NCBI GenBank assembly: GCA_963765265.1
Contig: CAVXVN010000003.1
Coordinates: forward strand, 186,001-250,000
Reading direction: 5' to 3'
Source: Bacillus_BD sp963765265
Lineage (GTDB): Bacteria; Bacillota; Bacilli; Bacillales; Cytobacillaceae
DNA length: 64,000 nucleotides
Shown: positions 55,200 to 64,000 of the stretch, piece by piece
Layout of the letters: every line of letters begins with the position of its first letter
Numbering within the stretch: position 1 is the stretch's first letter
Program-made: the position numbers and the translations under genes
The notes under the pieces: generated by a model
What the model saw: only the letters and a program-made list of their open reading frames with translations
Told to the model about the DNA's origin: nothing
Database searches by the model: none

Positions 55200-55458
55200 G
55201 CACGAATAGATCTCTCGAAAAACAATCATGGGAAACGAACCTTTTTTTGGAATTTTAAGAGCATTTTGTCTGTTAATGGTAGTATATATAATAAATCAAA
55301 GTACTATGTTTAGCTTTCTAACGATAAAGATGTTATTTTTGAAATAGATGTAAGATCTTGTTCGTTTTATCCTACTCTTAAAGGGAAGTAGATTTAGAGT
55401 ATAGATACTAAGAAGATATACTTATGAACGAAAACATTAAGTAGAGGGACTGGATTGT
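55200..55458. other. Promoter region of the isoprenoid synthase gene
   Basis: About 260 bp, AT-rich, with no distinct motif recognised. Confidence 0.35.
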
Positions 55459-57828
55459 ATGAATAAGGAGTTAATAATAAATGCCGATGTTTGTTATCGG
55501 ATGGCTGAACAGAAGGCCGCTGAATATTTTCAATCACTTTCTACGCAGATTAAACAAAAGAGCTTTGTTCCTACCATAACAAAAGATATACAATCTTGGA
55601 AAAAGAACCATATCCATTCTGTTTTCTCCCTTTTTTCGCGCGGGAAGAGAAATCCGGATCCAAAGGAGTATCAAAAATATATCCAATGGCTGGATTACAC
55701 AGGTAAACTAAATCCTTATCTAGATCGAAGCATTTCATATCTTTTTATGCGGGATCTAGGGAAAACCTTGAATTCACCCCAGACACAGACAAGAGTTCGC
55801 CATGTCGTGGAAAATTTAAAAAATCATCTGACTCATTCCTCCAAAACAGATCGTGACGACAAAACGGAAATGTTTAGCCTATATAGGTTGTACCGGAAAG
55901 CCCAGGAGGAAGGCATTGAAGCCACTTTTATATGGTTGATAGAAAAGCTACAGATAGTATCCTCCCATATTCCAGAGGGGATGGATGCTGAGCAAGCACA
56001 GCGAAAACTGATTAAAATTATCGCGGGTGTCCTCATGCACGTGGTTGAAGAGATGGACGATGAGATATCGCCTGAAGAACGTACTCAGAAACTGGACGAA
56101 GCGATAAGGCTAGGTTATTCCTATGGTCTTACCTATCCCTTCATTGATGATCTTTTGGATGCTAAAATCTTATCCTCTCAAGAGGAAAAACAATACTCCG
56201 ATCTGATTCGAACCACTCTGATCACTGGATCTGTTCCAGAATTGGACGAGTGGACTGGAAAGAATAAAGATCTGATCATCTATATTCATTCAGAACTCCG
56301 AGAAGCTTTTGGCTATATTGAGACCCATCAACGACAAGTGACAAGAAAAAATTTTTTCGAGCAAGCTTTTGTATTTTTTCAATCTCAGGAAGAAGACCGT
56401 GTAAAGGATCTTTCCAATGCCAATTACACGAATGAGGAGCTTTATATCCCGATCATTTTAAAATCATCTTCATCACGATTGATTATTCGTTCCGTACTCA
56501 GTGCCCCTATAGATGAGGGCTTTGACCAAAGGACATTCTATTATGGTATTTACAATCAGCTTGCAGATGATTTTGCGGATATGTTTGATGACTTGAGGGA
56601 CGGTAGTGTAACGCCATATACCTATTTTATAAAATATCATGAACAGCGTTCGGATCTTATCAACCCCTTTGAATTATACTGGACGGTTATTTCTCATTTG
56701 ATCCATCATGTATATCACTCCGATCCCAAAACCTGTGAGGTGATTTTGGATCGTGCGATAAATGGTCTGAAACGATTTAAAGAAAAAAGGGGAGCGGAAA
56801 AATACAACGAAGTGATGGAGCTATTCTCATCGGGGAATCCAGATTTCAACAAACTTATTCAAAACATGGTGAGAAAAGCGGATGATGTTGACTTTTTTGA
56901 TAAACTGCTTCGGGATCATATGATCACCAGTCTGAAAAGGGAAAGGAAGGAACAGGAGGATTTCATGGATACGATTGAGACTGTTAGAGAACAGATCAAT
57001 CACATCCTACCGATCGCTAAAGTCGGTCAGGATTCTGACCCTATTGTTGATGCGGCAAACTACAGTCTTGAAGGCGGTGGAAAGCGATTAAGACCCATCA
57101 TCACTTGGGTTATGAGTATTCAAGAATATGGATTAAAAGAGGCAGCCATTCTACCACTTCTCAGATCATTGGAATATATGCATACCGCTTCTTTAATCTT
57201 TGATGATCTGCCTGCACAGGATAATGCGTCCATCCGTAGGGGGCGTCCGACACTTCATGAGGTGTACAACACGGCAACTGCGGAATTAACTGGACTCTTT
57301 CTTACCCAAAAGGCGGTGGAGGAACAAGCATCTCTTGATGGTTTCGCTTCAAAAACAGTGCTTAAATTGATTCAATATACGGCACAAAAGACAGCGGATA
57401 TGTGCAAGGGACAGGCAATGGACTTGCACTCCAAAGGGGAGCCATTGACGCTGGAACAATTGAATACGATGTGCTTTTATAAAACGGGTATCGCCTTTGA
57501 AGCATCTCTTATCATGCCTGCCATTCTCGCCCATGCAAGAGAGCAGGAAATCGAAGCATTGAAAAGATTTTCCTATCATGCGGGTATTGCCTTTCAAATT
57601 AAAGATGATCTGCTGGATGTAGAAGGAAATCAAAGCACCCTTGGAAAGCCTATCGGAAAAGACGCTGAAAACAACCAATCCACATTTGTAACAATCCTAG
57701 GTGCGGATGGTGCCAAAAAAGCGATGTGGGAACATTACTGTCATGCGATGGAAGTCTTACAAGAAGTGCCACGCAACACAACATTTCTAAAACACCTAAT
57801 GAATTATATGGTGAACCGGGATCATTAA
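55459..57828 (+). CDS. Double-domain isoprenoid synthase (polyprenyl synthetase fusion)
   Basis: 789 residues, more than twice a normal prenyltransferase. The C-terminal part (about 510-789) is a trans-prenyltransferase of the FPP/GGPP synthase type: GGGKRLRPIITWV, first Asp motif IFDDLPAQDN (about 581), RRGRPTLHEVY, and second Asp motif IKDDLLDVEG (about 715). The N-terminal 500 residues are all-helical and hold Asp-rich stretches of their own, FIDDLLDAKIL (about 228) and DDFADMFDDLRDG (about 370). These suggest a second class-I isoprenoid fold, such as a terpene-synthase-like or degenerate domain. Product unknown. The upstream AGAGGGAC gives a weak RBS. Confidence 0.75.
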   Translation: MNKELIINADVCYRMAEQKAAEYFQSLSTQIKQKSFVPTITKDIQSWKKNHIHSVFSLFSRGKRNPDPKEYQKYIQWLDYTGKLNPYLDRSISYLFMRDLGKTLNSPQTQTRVRHVVENLKNHLTHSSKTDRDDKTEMFSLYRLYRKAQEEGIEATFIWLIEKLQIVSSHIPEGMDAEQAQRKLIKIIAGVLMHVVEEMDDEISPEERTQKLDEAIRLGYSYGLTYPFIDDLLDAKILSSQEEKQYSDLIRTTLITGSVPELDEWTGKNKDLIIYIHSELREAFGYIETHQRQVTRKNFFEQAFVFFQSQEEDRVKDLSNANYTNEELYIPIILKSSSSRLIIRSVLSAPIDEGFDQRTFYYGIYNQLADDFADMFDDLRDGSVTPYTYFIKYHEQRSDLINPFELYWTVISHLIHHVYHSDPKTCEVILDRAINGLKRFKEKRGAEKYNEVMELFSSGNPDFNKLIQNMVRKADDVDFFDKLLRDHMITSLKRERKEQEDFMDTIETVREQINHILPIAKVGQDSDPIVDAANYSLEGGGKRLRPIITWVMSIQEYGLKEAAILPLLRSLEYMHTASLIFDDLPAQDNASIRRGRPTLHEVYNTATAELTGLFLTQKAVEEQASLDGFASKTVLKLIQYTAQKTADMCKGQAMDLHSKGEPLTLEQLNTMCFYKTGIAFEASLIMPAILAHAREQEIEALKRFSYHAGIAFQIKDDLLDVEGNQSTLGKPIGKDAENNQSTFVTILGADGAKKAMWEHYCHAMEVLQEVPRNTTFLKHLMNYMVNRDH

Positions 57829-58002
57829 GATTACAAGGGGACGGTTCTTCTGTCTCTTTTTAGTCCGTTTTTCTTAGAACTAAAAGAACTGCGTGTAAAT
57901 ATTCATATTGTTTCAGCGAGTCTGAGCTACTTTTTTAAAATTTGAAGGTTGATACTTTTGAAAAAGTTTGGAATAATAAAAGAAAAAAAGGAGTTCATTT
58001 GA

Positions 58003-58182
58003 ATGGAAAAAACGAAGGCATTTTTTGAATTATATAATCTGATTAACTATTATTATGAGCATAGAGACCAGCCTACTGATGATTTTGATTTTTTTAACAA
58101 TGTAGAAAAGTTTTGTAAAACTCTTGACTTAGACTTTTCAGAGTTTAAAAAAGAGTTCAATCTTCAGCAGGATTATTTATAA
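58003..58182 (+). CDS. Small acidic protein
   Basis: 59 residues; AAAAGGAG 10 nt before the ATG. Helical and acidic with a central FDFFNNVEKFCKTLDLDFSEF stretch within 58080-58150. It has no membrane segment. Own terminator follows. Unknown function; the RBS and composition make it a credible gene. Confidence 0.6.
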   Translation: MEKTKAFFELYNLINYYYEHRDQPTDDFDFFNNVEKFCKTLDLDFSEFKKEFNLQQDYL

Positions 58183-58195
58183 GAATTTTACGATC

Positions 58196-58243
58196 GAGGC
58201 TCTAACATGTCAATTTCCCCTGGCAGGTTAGAGCTCTTTTTTT
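58196..58243 (+). terminator. Terminator after the small acidic gene
   Basis: GAGGCTCTAAC / GTTAGAGCTC with a 20-base loop and TTTTTTT. Confidence 0.85.
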
Positions 58244-58375
58244 ATTGCCTGGAGAAGAGAATAGGATTATTCTTGATTAGGATTAATAATGCATGAAAGG
58301 GTAAATTAGAGTTATAGTAGAGATTCTACTGTATATCATTTGCCCTCATTTAATGTCTGAAAGGAATGTTACTTT

Positions 58376-58762
58376 GTGAAAAATGCTTTACTATTTTTGG
58401 CTCAATTGTTTATGATTTGGGCGATCTACACCATTTCAGTATACATTGTAGATCTTCTACATTTGCCTATACCAGGCAGTGTTTTGGGAATGATTCTATT
58501 GTTTTTATTATTAATAAAAGGAATCATACAAGTGCGCTATATCGAGAGGGCAGCATCCTTTTTAAACAAGCATCTGGCCTTTTTTTTCATCCCATTTGCG
58601 GTCGGGTTGATGAATTATGGAGGATTAATTAAGACGAGTGGAGCCCAATTACTGATCATGATTGCGGGAAGTTCCATTGTAGGCTTATTGATCACAGGAG
58701 GATTGACACAATATCTATCAAGAAAGGTGGGGGTGAAGCGTGAGCAGTCTAACTCTCATTAG
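58376..58762 (+). CDS. cidA: CidA/LrgA holin-like protein
   Basis: 128 residues from GTG 58376, with AAAGGAA upstream. Four membrane helices. The LrgA/CidA wording LPIPGSVLGMILLFLLL, FFFIPFAVGLMNYG and the second-half IAGSSIVGLLITGG are visible. With its partner it forms a membrane complex linked to autolysis control and, in B. subtilis, pyruvate transport. It overlaps cidB by 23 nt, so translation is coupled. Confidence 0.9.
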   Translation: MKNALLFLAQLFMIWAIYTISVYIVDLLHLPIPGSVLGMILLFLLLIKGIIQVRYIERAASFLNKHLAFFFIPFAVGLMNYGGLIKTSGAQLLIMIAGSSIVGLLITGGLTQYLSRKVGVKREQSNSH

Positions 58763-59420
58763 TATTGTGCTAACAATGGTTGTGTATCTGGGAGCAAGAT
58801 GGCTTTCCATCCGTGTGTTGTCTCCACTCACGACCCCTTTATTAACAGCAACGATTGTTATGATCCTGATTCTTTCTATTTTTGATATTTCCTATGAACA
58901 ATATACTCCGGCGAAAGAATGGATGACCTATTTGCTGGGACCTGCTACGGTTGCACTTGCTGTACCGATGTACCATAACCGCGAAGTGATCATGGAAAAA
59001 TTAGTGCCTGCTATGCTAGGACTGACCATTGGAACGATATCAACGATTATTTCTGCTGTATGGCTGTCTAAAGCCTTTGGATTATCTGAAACCATTCAAG
59101 CGACAGCAGCTGTCAAAGCCGTTACAACCCCTGTTGCGATTGAAACTGTTGTTCTTATCGGTGGAGATCCGGCACTTGCCGCAGCCTTTGTGATCATCGC
59201 AGGAATAATTGGTGCCGTTCTTGGACCTGCTATTTTAAACTTAACGAAGATTTCTGATCCTTTTTCACGTGGGCTAAGCATCGGAACGGTCTCACATGCA
59301 TTAGGGACAACCCAAGCAGTGAGAGAAGGACCTATTCAAGGGGCCGTATCGAGTATGGCAATGGGCTGCGCAGCAATTCTTACGTCCATCATCATCCCGT
59401 GGCTCTATCCACTTCTCTAA
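58740..59420 (+). CDS. cidB: CidB/LrgB family protein
   Basis: 226 residues from GTG 58740, GGTGGGGG upstream. Multi-spanning, with LGPATVALAVPMYHN, AVTTPVAIETVVLIGG and the C-terminal signature GTVSHALGTTQAVREG of LrgB. Partner of cidA. No lysR or lytSR regulator is adjacent in the window. Confidence 0.92.
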   Translation: MSSLTLISIVLTMVVYLGARWLSIRVLSPLTTPLLTATIVMILILSIFDISYEQYTPAKEWMTYLLGPATVALAVPMYHNREVIMEKLVPAMLGLTIGTISTIISAVWLSKAFGLSETIQATAAVKAVTTPVAIETVVLIGGDPALAAAFVIIAGIIGAVLGPAILNLTKISDPFSRGLSIGTVSHALGTTQAVREGPIQGAVSSMAMGCAAILTSIIIPWLYPLL

Positions 59421-59593
59421 TGAATAAACTTTCTTTCAGTGCGGGACTTGCATAAGAAGAGAAGTATTATGATCCCTGATGTTATTTTGTTAATTTTCTA
59501 AATTTATTAAAACCCTCTTATAACATTGACAAATTTGTTAGAATATATAATGTAGACCTATCGATTAATAAAAAACTAGAGGAGTGAATTCAT

Positions 59594-60064
59594 ATGGTGG
59601 AAAAAATGAATGTAGAAAGTTTTAATCTTGATCATACAAAAGTAAAAGCTCCTTTTGTTCGTCTTGCAGGTGTCAAAACGGGAAAAAATGGAGATGTCAT
59701 TCATAAATATGATATTCGATTTAAACAACCAAACCGTGAGCATATGGAGATGCCTGCACTACATTCACTCGAACATTTAATGGCAGAAAATATTCGAAAT
59801 CATTTTGACAATGTGGTAGATGTGAGTCCAATGGGGTGCCAAACGGGATTCTATTTGACCGTTATAAACCATGATCAATATGATGAGATTCTGGATGTAT
59901 TAGAAAAAACCTTGAATGATGTAGTAAGTGCAGATGCTGTTCCGGCATGTAATGAAGTTCAATGTGGTTGGGCAGCTAGCCATACCTTAGAAGGAGCGCA
60001 AGAGCTTGCACGTGAAATGCTTTCCAAGAAAAATGAATGGAAAGATGTATTTGGTGAAAAATAA
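59594..60064 (+). CDS. luxS: S-ribosylhomocysteine lyase
   Basis: 156 residues; GAGGAGTG precedes the ATG. Iron/zinc ligands in LHSLEHLMAENIR and in VQCGWAASHT, with the catalytic cysteine in VSPMGCQTGFYL. It cleaves S-ribosylhomocysteine to homocysteine and the autoinducer-2 precursor. Upstream TTGACA (59526) and TATAAT (59546) are only 14 bp apart, so they are probably not both used. Own terminator. Confidence 0.97.
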   Translation: MVEKMNVESFNLDHTKVKAPFVRLAGVKTGKNGDVIHKYDIRFKQPNREHMEMPALHSLEHLMAENIRNHFDNVVDVSPMGCQTGFYLTVINHDQYDEILDVLEKTLNDVVSADAVPACNEVQCGWAASHTLEGAQELAREMLSKKNEWKDVFGEK

Positions 60065-60083
60065 TAACTCAAAATGAATAGTA

Positions 60084-60118
60084 GAGTTGCTTTTCTAATT
60101 AGGAAAGTAACTTTTTTC
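60084..60118 (+). terminator. Terminator of luxS
   Basis: AGTTGCTTTTC / GGAAAGTAACT with a TAATTA loop and TTTTTT. Confidence 0.8.
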
Positions 60119-60236
60119 AATTTGGTAAAAGTAGAATGGATTAACAAAAAGAAATCAGGAGATAAATCATGGGAAAAGAAAATGAAACAAAATCAATGGT
60201 ACAAAAGCTAAAGCTCCTTCCATTATAAAGCAAGCT

Positions 60237-62108
60237 ATGGCAGTAAATCGAAAACCCTTTCCGTGGTTTAAGGCATTTTGTGCAGGTGTAGCAGCTGCTT
60301 TGCCCGTCATTATTGGGTTATTATTAGGGAATTTAGAATATGGGCTGTTAGCAGGTATGGGAGGGTTTACTTATCTTTACGTATTTAATGTTCCGTACGC
60401 ACAAAGAGCTAAAAAGTTAATTTTAGTTATACTTGGAATGACATTGATCACCGCATTAGGAACGCTATCTGCCCCATATCCTCTTGCAACAGCCCTTTTA
60501 ATGGCAATTATTGGAGCTACGGTTATCTTTATTTTTGGAGCGTTAAAAATTGCGGGGCCCTCTGCAATCTTTTTTGTACTCGTTTTTGCGATGACAACAG
60601 GTATGCCCATTCAGCCAGAGCTTGCTCCGTTAAGAGCAGGACTTGTTTTTCTTGGCGGGGTATTATCCTTTTTGCTTGCCATGATTGGCTGGTTTTCTGA
60701 TCCACATGGTCCAGAAAAAGTAGTCGTGAAAAAAGTCTATTTAGAATTGGCTAACCTTTTAGATTCAATCGGTACAGAGAAGTTTAATAATGCAAGGCAT
60801 CAAGTTATGTCAGCTATGAGAGATGCAGAAGAATCCATTGTCGCGGGATATATTCCTTGGCGAAAAACAGATATATTTAAACGATTATATGTTTTAAATG
60901 ATTATGCAAACGAATTATTTTTGTACATAATTGAGAATTTTGCAGAGAAAGATACAAAAATGCCACCGGAATTGGGGGAAACCGTTCGAGTACTTGCCAA
61001 TTCGATCGATCAAAGAGATCCTCGCCATTTTGTGAGTGTCCACCAGCCAGAACAGTTGGATGAATCAATCGTACTGTTATTCTCGAAAATCTATGATGCA
61101 GATGCCATCCTGAATGAGCCGATTTCAAAGATTAATCGTGTGATTCGCATTTCAAAGCCATCATTAAAGACGATCTTTTGGGGGGCATTTGATAAAAATT
61201 CCATTATCTTTATTTCTGCTTTGCGATTCGGTGTTATTCTGGCCATTGCTGCGATCATTTCGTACCAGTTTGAATTTAACCGATCGATTTGGGTTCCATT
61301 ATCCTGTGTGGCCGTTATGTCAGGATCTACTATGGTAGCTACCTTTCATCGAGCCATCCAAAGGTCATTGGGGACCATTATAGGAATTCTGATTGCCGCT
61401 GTCATTCTTTCTACCCATCCTTCAGGATATGTTATTGCTTTATTTATTCTGCTTTTGACGTTTATTACAGAACTTTTTATTGTAAAAAATTATGGTTTAG
61501 CCGCATTGTTTTTTACCCCAAGTGCTTTGCTCATGGCTGAAAGCACGAATCCGGGGATGTTTAGCTTTTCTTATTTCGCATCGGCCAGACTAATTGATGT
61601 TCTAGTCGGAGTTGTTATTGGTCTTATGGGTGTACTGCTTGTCGGTAGGCGATCTGCCTCTAGCCGAGTCCCACATTTAATTACCAAAACCTTACGAAGC
61701 CAAGCACAGTTTTTACTTATATTGTTCTCCGATCAAGGAAATGGCTTTGATGCTTCGAAAAGTAGAGAAAGGATCAAAATGCAAACCAATTTAGTCAATT
61801 TACAAACCTTATACCAGACAGCTTCCGGTGAGGTTCCGGTTGATCATAAATCGTTGGAATATTACTGGGCCGTTATCTTTAATATAGGACAATTAAGCTA
61901 TTTACTTGAGACCTGCTCAAAAAATGATAGACGTCCCATTCTTTCGGATGATAATCTTGCTCAATTACTTTTTGTCTTTGAAACGATGGCGAATGCCACA
62001 GATCGGAGACGATCACCAAAGATTCGAAACGTCCCTGAAATAGAGGGGTATGCAAGTATACAAAAACAGATTATTTCTTTGCAAAAAGCTCTTCAAATTC
62101 ATGAATGA
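60237..62108 (+). CDS. FUSC-family membrane protein (putative aromatic acid exporter)
   Basis: 623 residues from ATG 60237. Two blocks of membrane helices flank a cytoplasmic helical domain, the FUSC/YccS-like layout; the second block has the typical SIWVPLSCVAVMSGSTM and RAIQRSLGTIIG. ATG 60237 has no RBS. An ATG at 60169 has AGGAG and starts MGKENETKS, but its frame stops at 60226-60228. The frame of 60237 is open upstream to 60186 and reads KAKAPSIIKQ, so a one-base shift near 60186-60206 probably broke a start at 60169. It would export small aromatic or fatty compounds. Confidence 0.7.
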   Translation: MAVNRKPFPWFKAFCAGVAAALPVIIGLLLGNLEYGLLAGMGGFTYLYVFNVPYAQRAKKLILVILGMTLITALGTLSAPYPLATALLMAIIGATVIFIFGALKIAGPSAIFFVLVFAMTTGMPIQPELAPLRAGLVFLGGVLSFLLAMIGWFSDPHGPEKVVVKKVYLELANLLDSIGTEKFNNARHQVMSAMRDAEESIVAGYIPWRKTDIFKRLYVLNDYANELFLYIIENFAEKDTKMPPELGETVRVLANSIDQRDPRHFVSVHQPEQLDESIVLLFSKIYDADAILNEPISKINRVIRISKPSLKTIFWGAFDKNSIIFISALRFGVILAIAAIISYQFEFNRSIWVPLSCVAVMSGSTMVATFHRAIQRSLGTIIGILIAAVILSTHPSGYVIALFILLLTFITELFIVKNYGLAALFFTPSALLMAESTNPGMFSFSYFASARLIDVLVGVVIGLMGVLLVGRRSASSRVPHLITKTLRSQAQFLLILFSDQGNGFDASKSRERIKMQTNLVNLQTLYQTASGEVPVDHKSLEYYWAVIFNIGQLSYLLETCSKNDRRPILSDDNLAQLLFVFETMANATDRRRSPKIRNVPEIEGYASIQKQIISLQKALQIHE

Positions 62109-62178
62109 GTTCAAATATGTTTAAGAAAGTTTGATTTTGATGTTTTAATGGTTTTAAGATCACCAAAAATCAATTTTT

Positions 62179-62219
62179 AAAATACCCTTTTAGAGCCATT
62201 CTTGAAGGGTGTTTTTGTA
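62179..62219 (+). terminator. Terminator of the FUSC gene
   Basis: AAAATACCCTT / AAGGGTGTTTTT (one G-U) with a 15-base loop. Confidence 0.7.
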
Positions 62220-62356
62220 AAGAATTTCATATTATTGTTTATTTATCTATTTGTATGTGATTTTAATCAAACTCTGATCCATGACGTTATGATACGGTTT
62301 AAGTAAGCGCAACCACTTTTTAACAAATCGATCATCACGAAAAGAGGTAATGAAAG

Positions 62357-62704
62357 ATGACAATCAGGCAAAAAAATGAACTCAATAATGGGACAAGGAT
62401 CCAAAAAGAGAAAGAAACGGTCACGAAAATGATTGAGGTTTATTGTCGGAAAAATCATCATCATCACCATGACTTATGTGAAGAGTGTCAGGATTTAAAG
62501 GATTATGCAAACAAAAGGTTATCATTCTGCCAATTTGGTGAAGATAAAAGCTTTTGTTCTTACTGTCCTGTTCATTGCTATAAACCAGACTATCGCGAAA
62601 AGGTAAAAATCGTCATGCGCTTTTCCGGGCCATGGATGTTACTGTATCATCCAGTACTTGCAGTAAAACATATATGGCAAGAGAAAGTGACAAATAGAAG
62701 ATAG
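62357..62704 (+). CDS. YgbA-type nitrous-oxide-stimulated promoter family protein
   Basis: 115 residues; AGAGGTAATG precedes the ATG. Cysteine pattern LCEECQDL, FCQFGED and SFCSYCPVHCYKPDYR matches the YgbA_NO family, small proteins linked to recovery from nitrosative stress. The C-terminal SGPWMLLYHPVLAVKH is typical. A run of five histidines (KNHHHHHDLCEEC) may bind metal. Monocistronic. Confidence 0.85.
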   Translation: MTIRQKNELNNGTRIQKEKETVTKMIEVYCRKNHHHHHDLCEECQDLKDYANKRLSFCQFGEDKSFCSYCPVHCYKPDYREKVKIVMRFSGPWMLLYHPVLAVKHIWQEKVTNRR

Positions 62705-62753
62705 TAAAAAGGATCGTATTGATGGTACTTAAGTACGAGCTCCTGATCAACAT

Positions 62754-62793
62754 AAAAAAATCGCTGCTCCAATTGGAGAACAGCGATTTTTTT
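62754..62793. terminator. Bidirectional terminator
   Basis: AAAAAATCGCTG(CTCC) / (GGAG)AACAGCGATTTTTT between convergent genes. Confidence 0.9.
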
Positions 62794-62827
62794 ATGTTAG
62801 CTCTTAAAGAATATTATTCATATTAGA

Positions 62828-63226
62828 TTAATCTTTGTCTTGATCATCCTCACTTTTATTAAACCAAAGTGGGTCGTTATCATCGACATCGCCATTATAG
62901 TTTATGAAGATTTCTTCTCCTGCTTTGATATCTTTATAGGCAAAGAAGTCAAAGGTATGATTTTTAAAGTTAATATCGTATGTCGCATTAGGTGTGTAGG
63001 AATGGTTAAACAGCATTCCGTAGCCTAATAGAAGGGCCGTGTGGTTTATACCATATTCAAATGCATAATCAGCCAGTAATGTTTTTTCAATGTGAACATG
63101 TTCTGCGTTAGGGTAAGAAAGAACGGGAGCTTCATGAAAAAGTGTGCCCTTTGCAATATTCTCTTTGGCGAATACTCCTCTATTGAATTCTCCCTCACTG
63201 ATCGTTGAAATTTTAATTTCAATCAT
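62828..63226 (-). CDS. SET-domain protein
   Basis: 132 residues from ATG 63226, 6 nt after AGGTG; the GTG at 63235 lies inside the RBS. SET-domain wording: RGVFAKENIAKGTLFHEAP, LLLGYGMLFNHSYTPNATY (the NHS/pseudoknot region) and AYKDIKAGEEIFINYNGD. Short bacterial SET proteins may methylate lysines, but activity is unproven. The C-terminal tail is acidic. Confidence 0.85.
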   Translation of the reverse strand: MIEIKISTISEGEFNRGVFAKENIAKGTLFHEAPVLSYPNAEHVHIEKTLLADYAFEYGINHTALLLGYGMLFNHSYTPNATYDINFKNHTFDFFAYKDIKAGEEIFINYNGDVDDNDPLWFNKSEDDQDKD

Positions 63227-63460
63227 GTTAGTCACCTACAATTCTTTTCAATGGATTATTGTACTTTCTTAAGTTTGACGGTTGTTCAAGATGAAAGCAA
63301 CATTTTTTCGAAAATTTTTATGGTAAAAAAAGGACTGGTTTAACAAGGATAGTCTCTTAAGGGATGAATCCGTATAGTAGTTTCCAGCATATTCCTAAAT
63401 ATAAGTATATAAATTCCTTCTTGCAATAAAATGTTAATAAGAAGATAAAGGGGGAAGGGT

Positions 63461-64000
63461 ATGACTATTCATGTGGTGAAACGCGGTGAAAGTTTATGGG
63501 CGATCTCAAAAAAATATGGTGTTTCGATTGCATCCATTAACCAAGTAAATGGTTTACCATCCACAAATAAAATTGTCCCCGGTCTTGCCCTATACATTCC
63601 AGAAAATAAATTATCATTATCCTTACGATCCTATCAAGTTAAAGCAGGAGATTTTTTATGGAAAATTGCTCAGCGTTTTGATACTAGTGTGTCTTCAATA
63701 TTAATTGAAAATCCAAACGTTGATCCGAACGCTTTATATATAGGTCAAAGATTAAATATTCCGTCTCCAAATCGATTAAGAATTGCTTCTCTAGGGTTTA
63801 TCGTACCTTATTCAATAGAGACTTCCCTTGAAAACTTAGATAGAATAGCAGAACAGTTGACCTATTTAGCCGTTGTGGCTTATTCCTTAACGGATGAAGG
63901 ATATGCCTATGTTGTATTGAATGATTCCGACATTATCACAAGAAGTTGGCAGCGGAATGTCATCCCATTATTAATGATCCGTAATTTTAAAGATGGAGAA
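63461..64000 (+). CDS. LysM plus GH18 (spore germination YaaH/SleL-like), cut by window edge
   Basis: GGGGAAGGG precedes the ATG. Two LysM domains (IHVVKRGESLWAISKKYGV and SYQVKAGDFLWKIAQRFDT) bind peptidoglycan. A (beta/alpha)8 glycosidase-18 domain starts near residue 110 (LGFIVPYSIETSLENLDRIA). B. subtilis and B. anthracis homologues (YaaH, SleL) are cortex-lytic spore-coat N-acetylglucosaminidases. The catalytic DxxDxDxE region lies beyond the window. The 21-bp sequence shared with 25194-25214 falls in this gene at 63789-63809. Confidence 0.85.
   Translation, partial: MTIHVVKRGESLWAISKKYGVSIASINQVNGLPSTNKIVPGLALYIPENKLSLSLRSYQVKAGDFLWKIAQRFDTSVSSILIENPNVDPNALYIGQRLNIPSPNRLRIASLGFIVPYSIETSLENLDRIAEQLTYLAVVAYSLTDEGYAYVVLNDSDIITRSWQRNVIPLLMIRNFKDGE

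Noticed and set aside
57836..57865. Regulatory element GGGGACGGTTCTTCTGTC
   Set aside because: Similar GGGAC-type strings are scattered in Bacillus intergenic DNA (others here near 35641 and 40830); no consistent gene context.
59526..59551. Standard sigma-A promoter for luxS from TTGACA and TATAAT
   Set aside because: The boxes are just 14 bp apart, too short for a normal promoter; one of them is probably not used.

Overview
The window is a low-GC chromosomal stretch of an endospore-forming Bacillaceae bacterium. The evidence is the order gatCAB, opuE-type proline symporter, dgkB and rlmCD (the neighbourhood known from Bacillus subtilis), Bacillus-type ribosome binding sites with frequent TTG/GTG starts, many U-tailed hairpin terminators, and a spore-type LysM/chitinase-fold protein at the right edge. 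I saw no rRNA or tRNA gene.

Layout. (1) 1-11.6 kb is core: the tail of isocitrate lyase, a YueI-like protein, gatCAB (tRNA-dependent amidotransferase), opuE, a thioredoxin-like protein, plsY and dgkB (phospholipid synthesis and diacylglycerol recycling), a broken lipoprotein gene, and rlmCD (23S rRNA m5U methyltransferase). (2) 11.6-37.5 kb is a mosaic accessory region that begins exactly at the 3' end of rlmCD. It carries a truncated large serine recombinase, an MntP-like exporter, ppk, a 1417-residue P-type ATPase with small satellite proteins, two tyrosine recombinases (one broken), a truncated Cas12f-like gene behind a structured and duplicated non-coding RNA region, the large nucleotidase yfkN, a TnpB insertion, an MscS channel, a dihydrouridine synthase with a duplicated 3' end, and a frameshifted proline-rich lipoprotein. 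Sequences that read as alternative C-terminal tails of rlmCD recur at 26.6 kb and 37.5 kb. They look like attachment-site scars of elements that entered the rlmCD 3' end. (3) 37.5-44.5 kb holds a rhodanese-type lipoprotein, a DUF4256 protein, and a tandemly amplified, mostly decayed locus for a MerR-like DNA-binding protein with a repeated palindromic operator. (4) 44.8-64 kb is mostly core or species-specific: a class V aminotransferase, DUF4003, ddh, several frameshifted genes (DUF4085, a GT2 glycosyltransferase), CorA with a highly structured leader, a double-domain isoprenoid synthase, cidAB, luxS, an FUSC transporter, a YgbA-type protein, a SET-domain protein and a LysM/GH18 protein.

How parts fit together. 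gatC, gatA and gatB are spaced by 13 nt and act as one complex. dgkB and plsY both serve phosphatidate metabolism and are divergent. The P-type ATPase, two small downstream proteins and a divergent membrane-anchored protein look like one transport module with a palindromic operator between the divergent genes. yfkN carries a phased Pho-box-like array on its promoter side. The most unusual locus is 25.45-26.53 kb: an extended -10 promoter, about 340 nt of RNA with two copies of a two-hairpin domain that covary, two 33-nt repeats, an RBS-sequestering hairpin, then a Cas12f-like protein cut off just after RuvC-I, next to an rlmCD-type attachment scar.

Several genes are broken by one-base shifts, some in homopolymers (9.3, 9.86, 36.55, 48.9, 49.05, 53.95, 54.95 and 60.2 kb). 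Some of these may be sequencing errors rather than real mutations.
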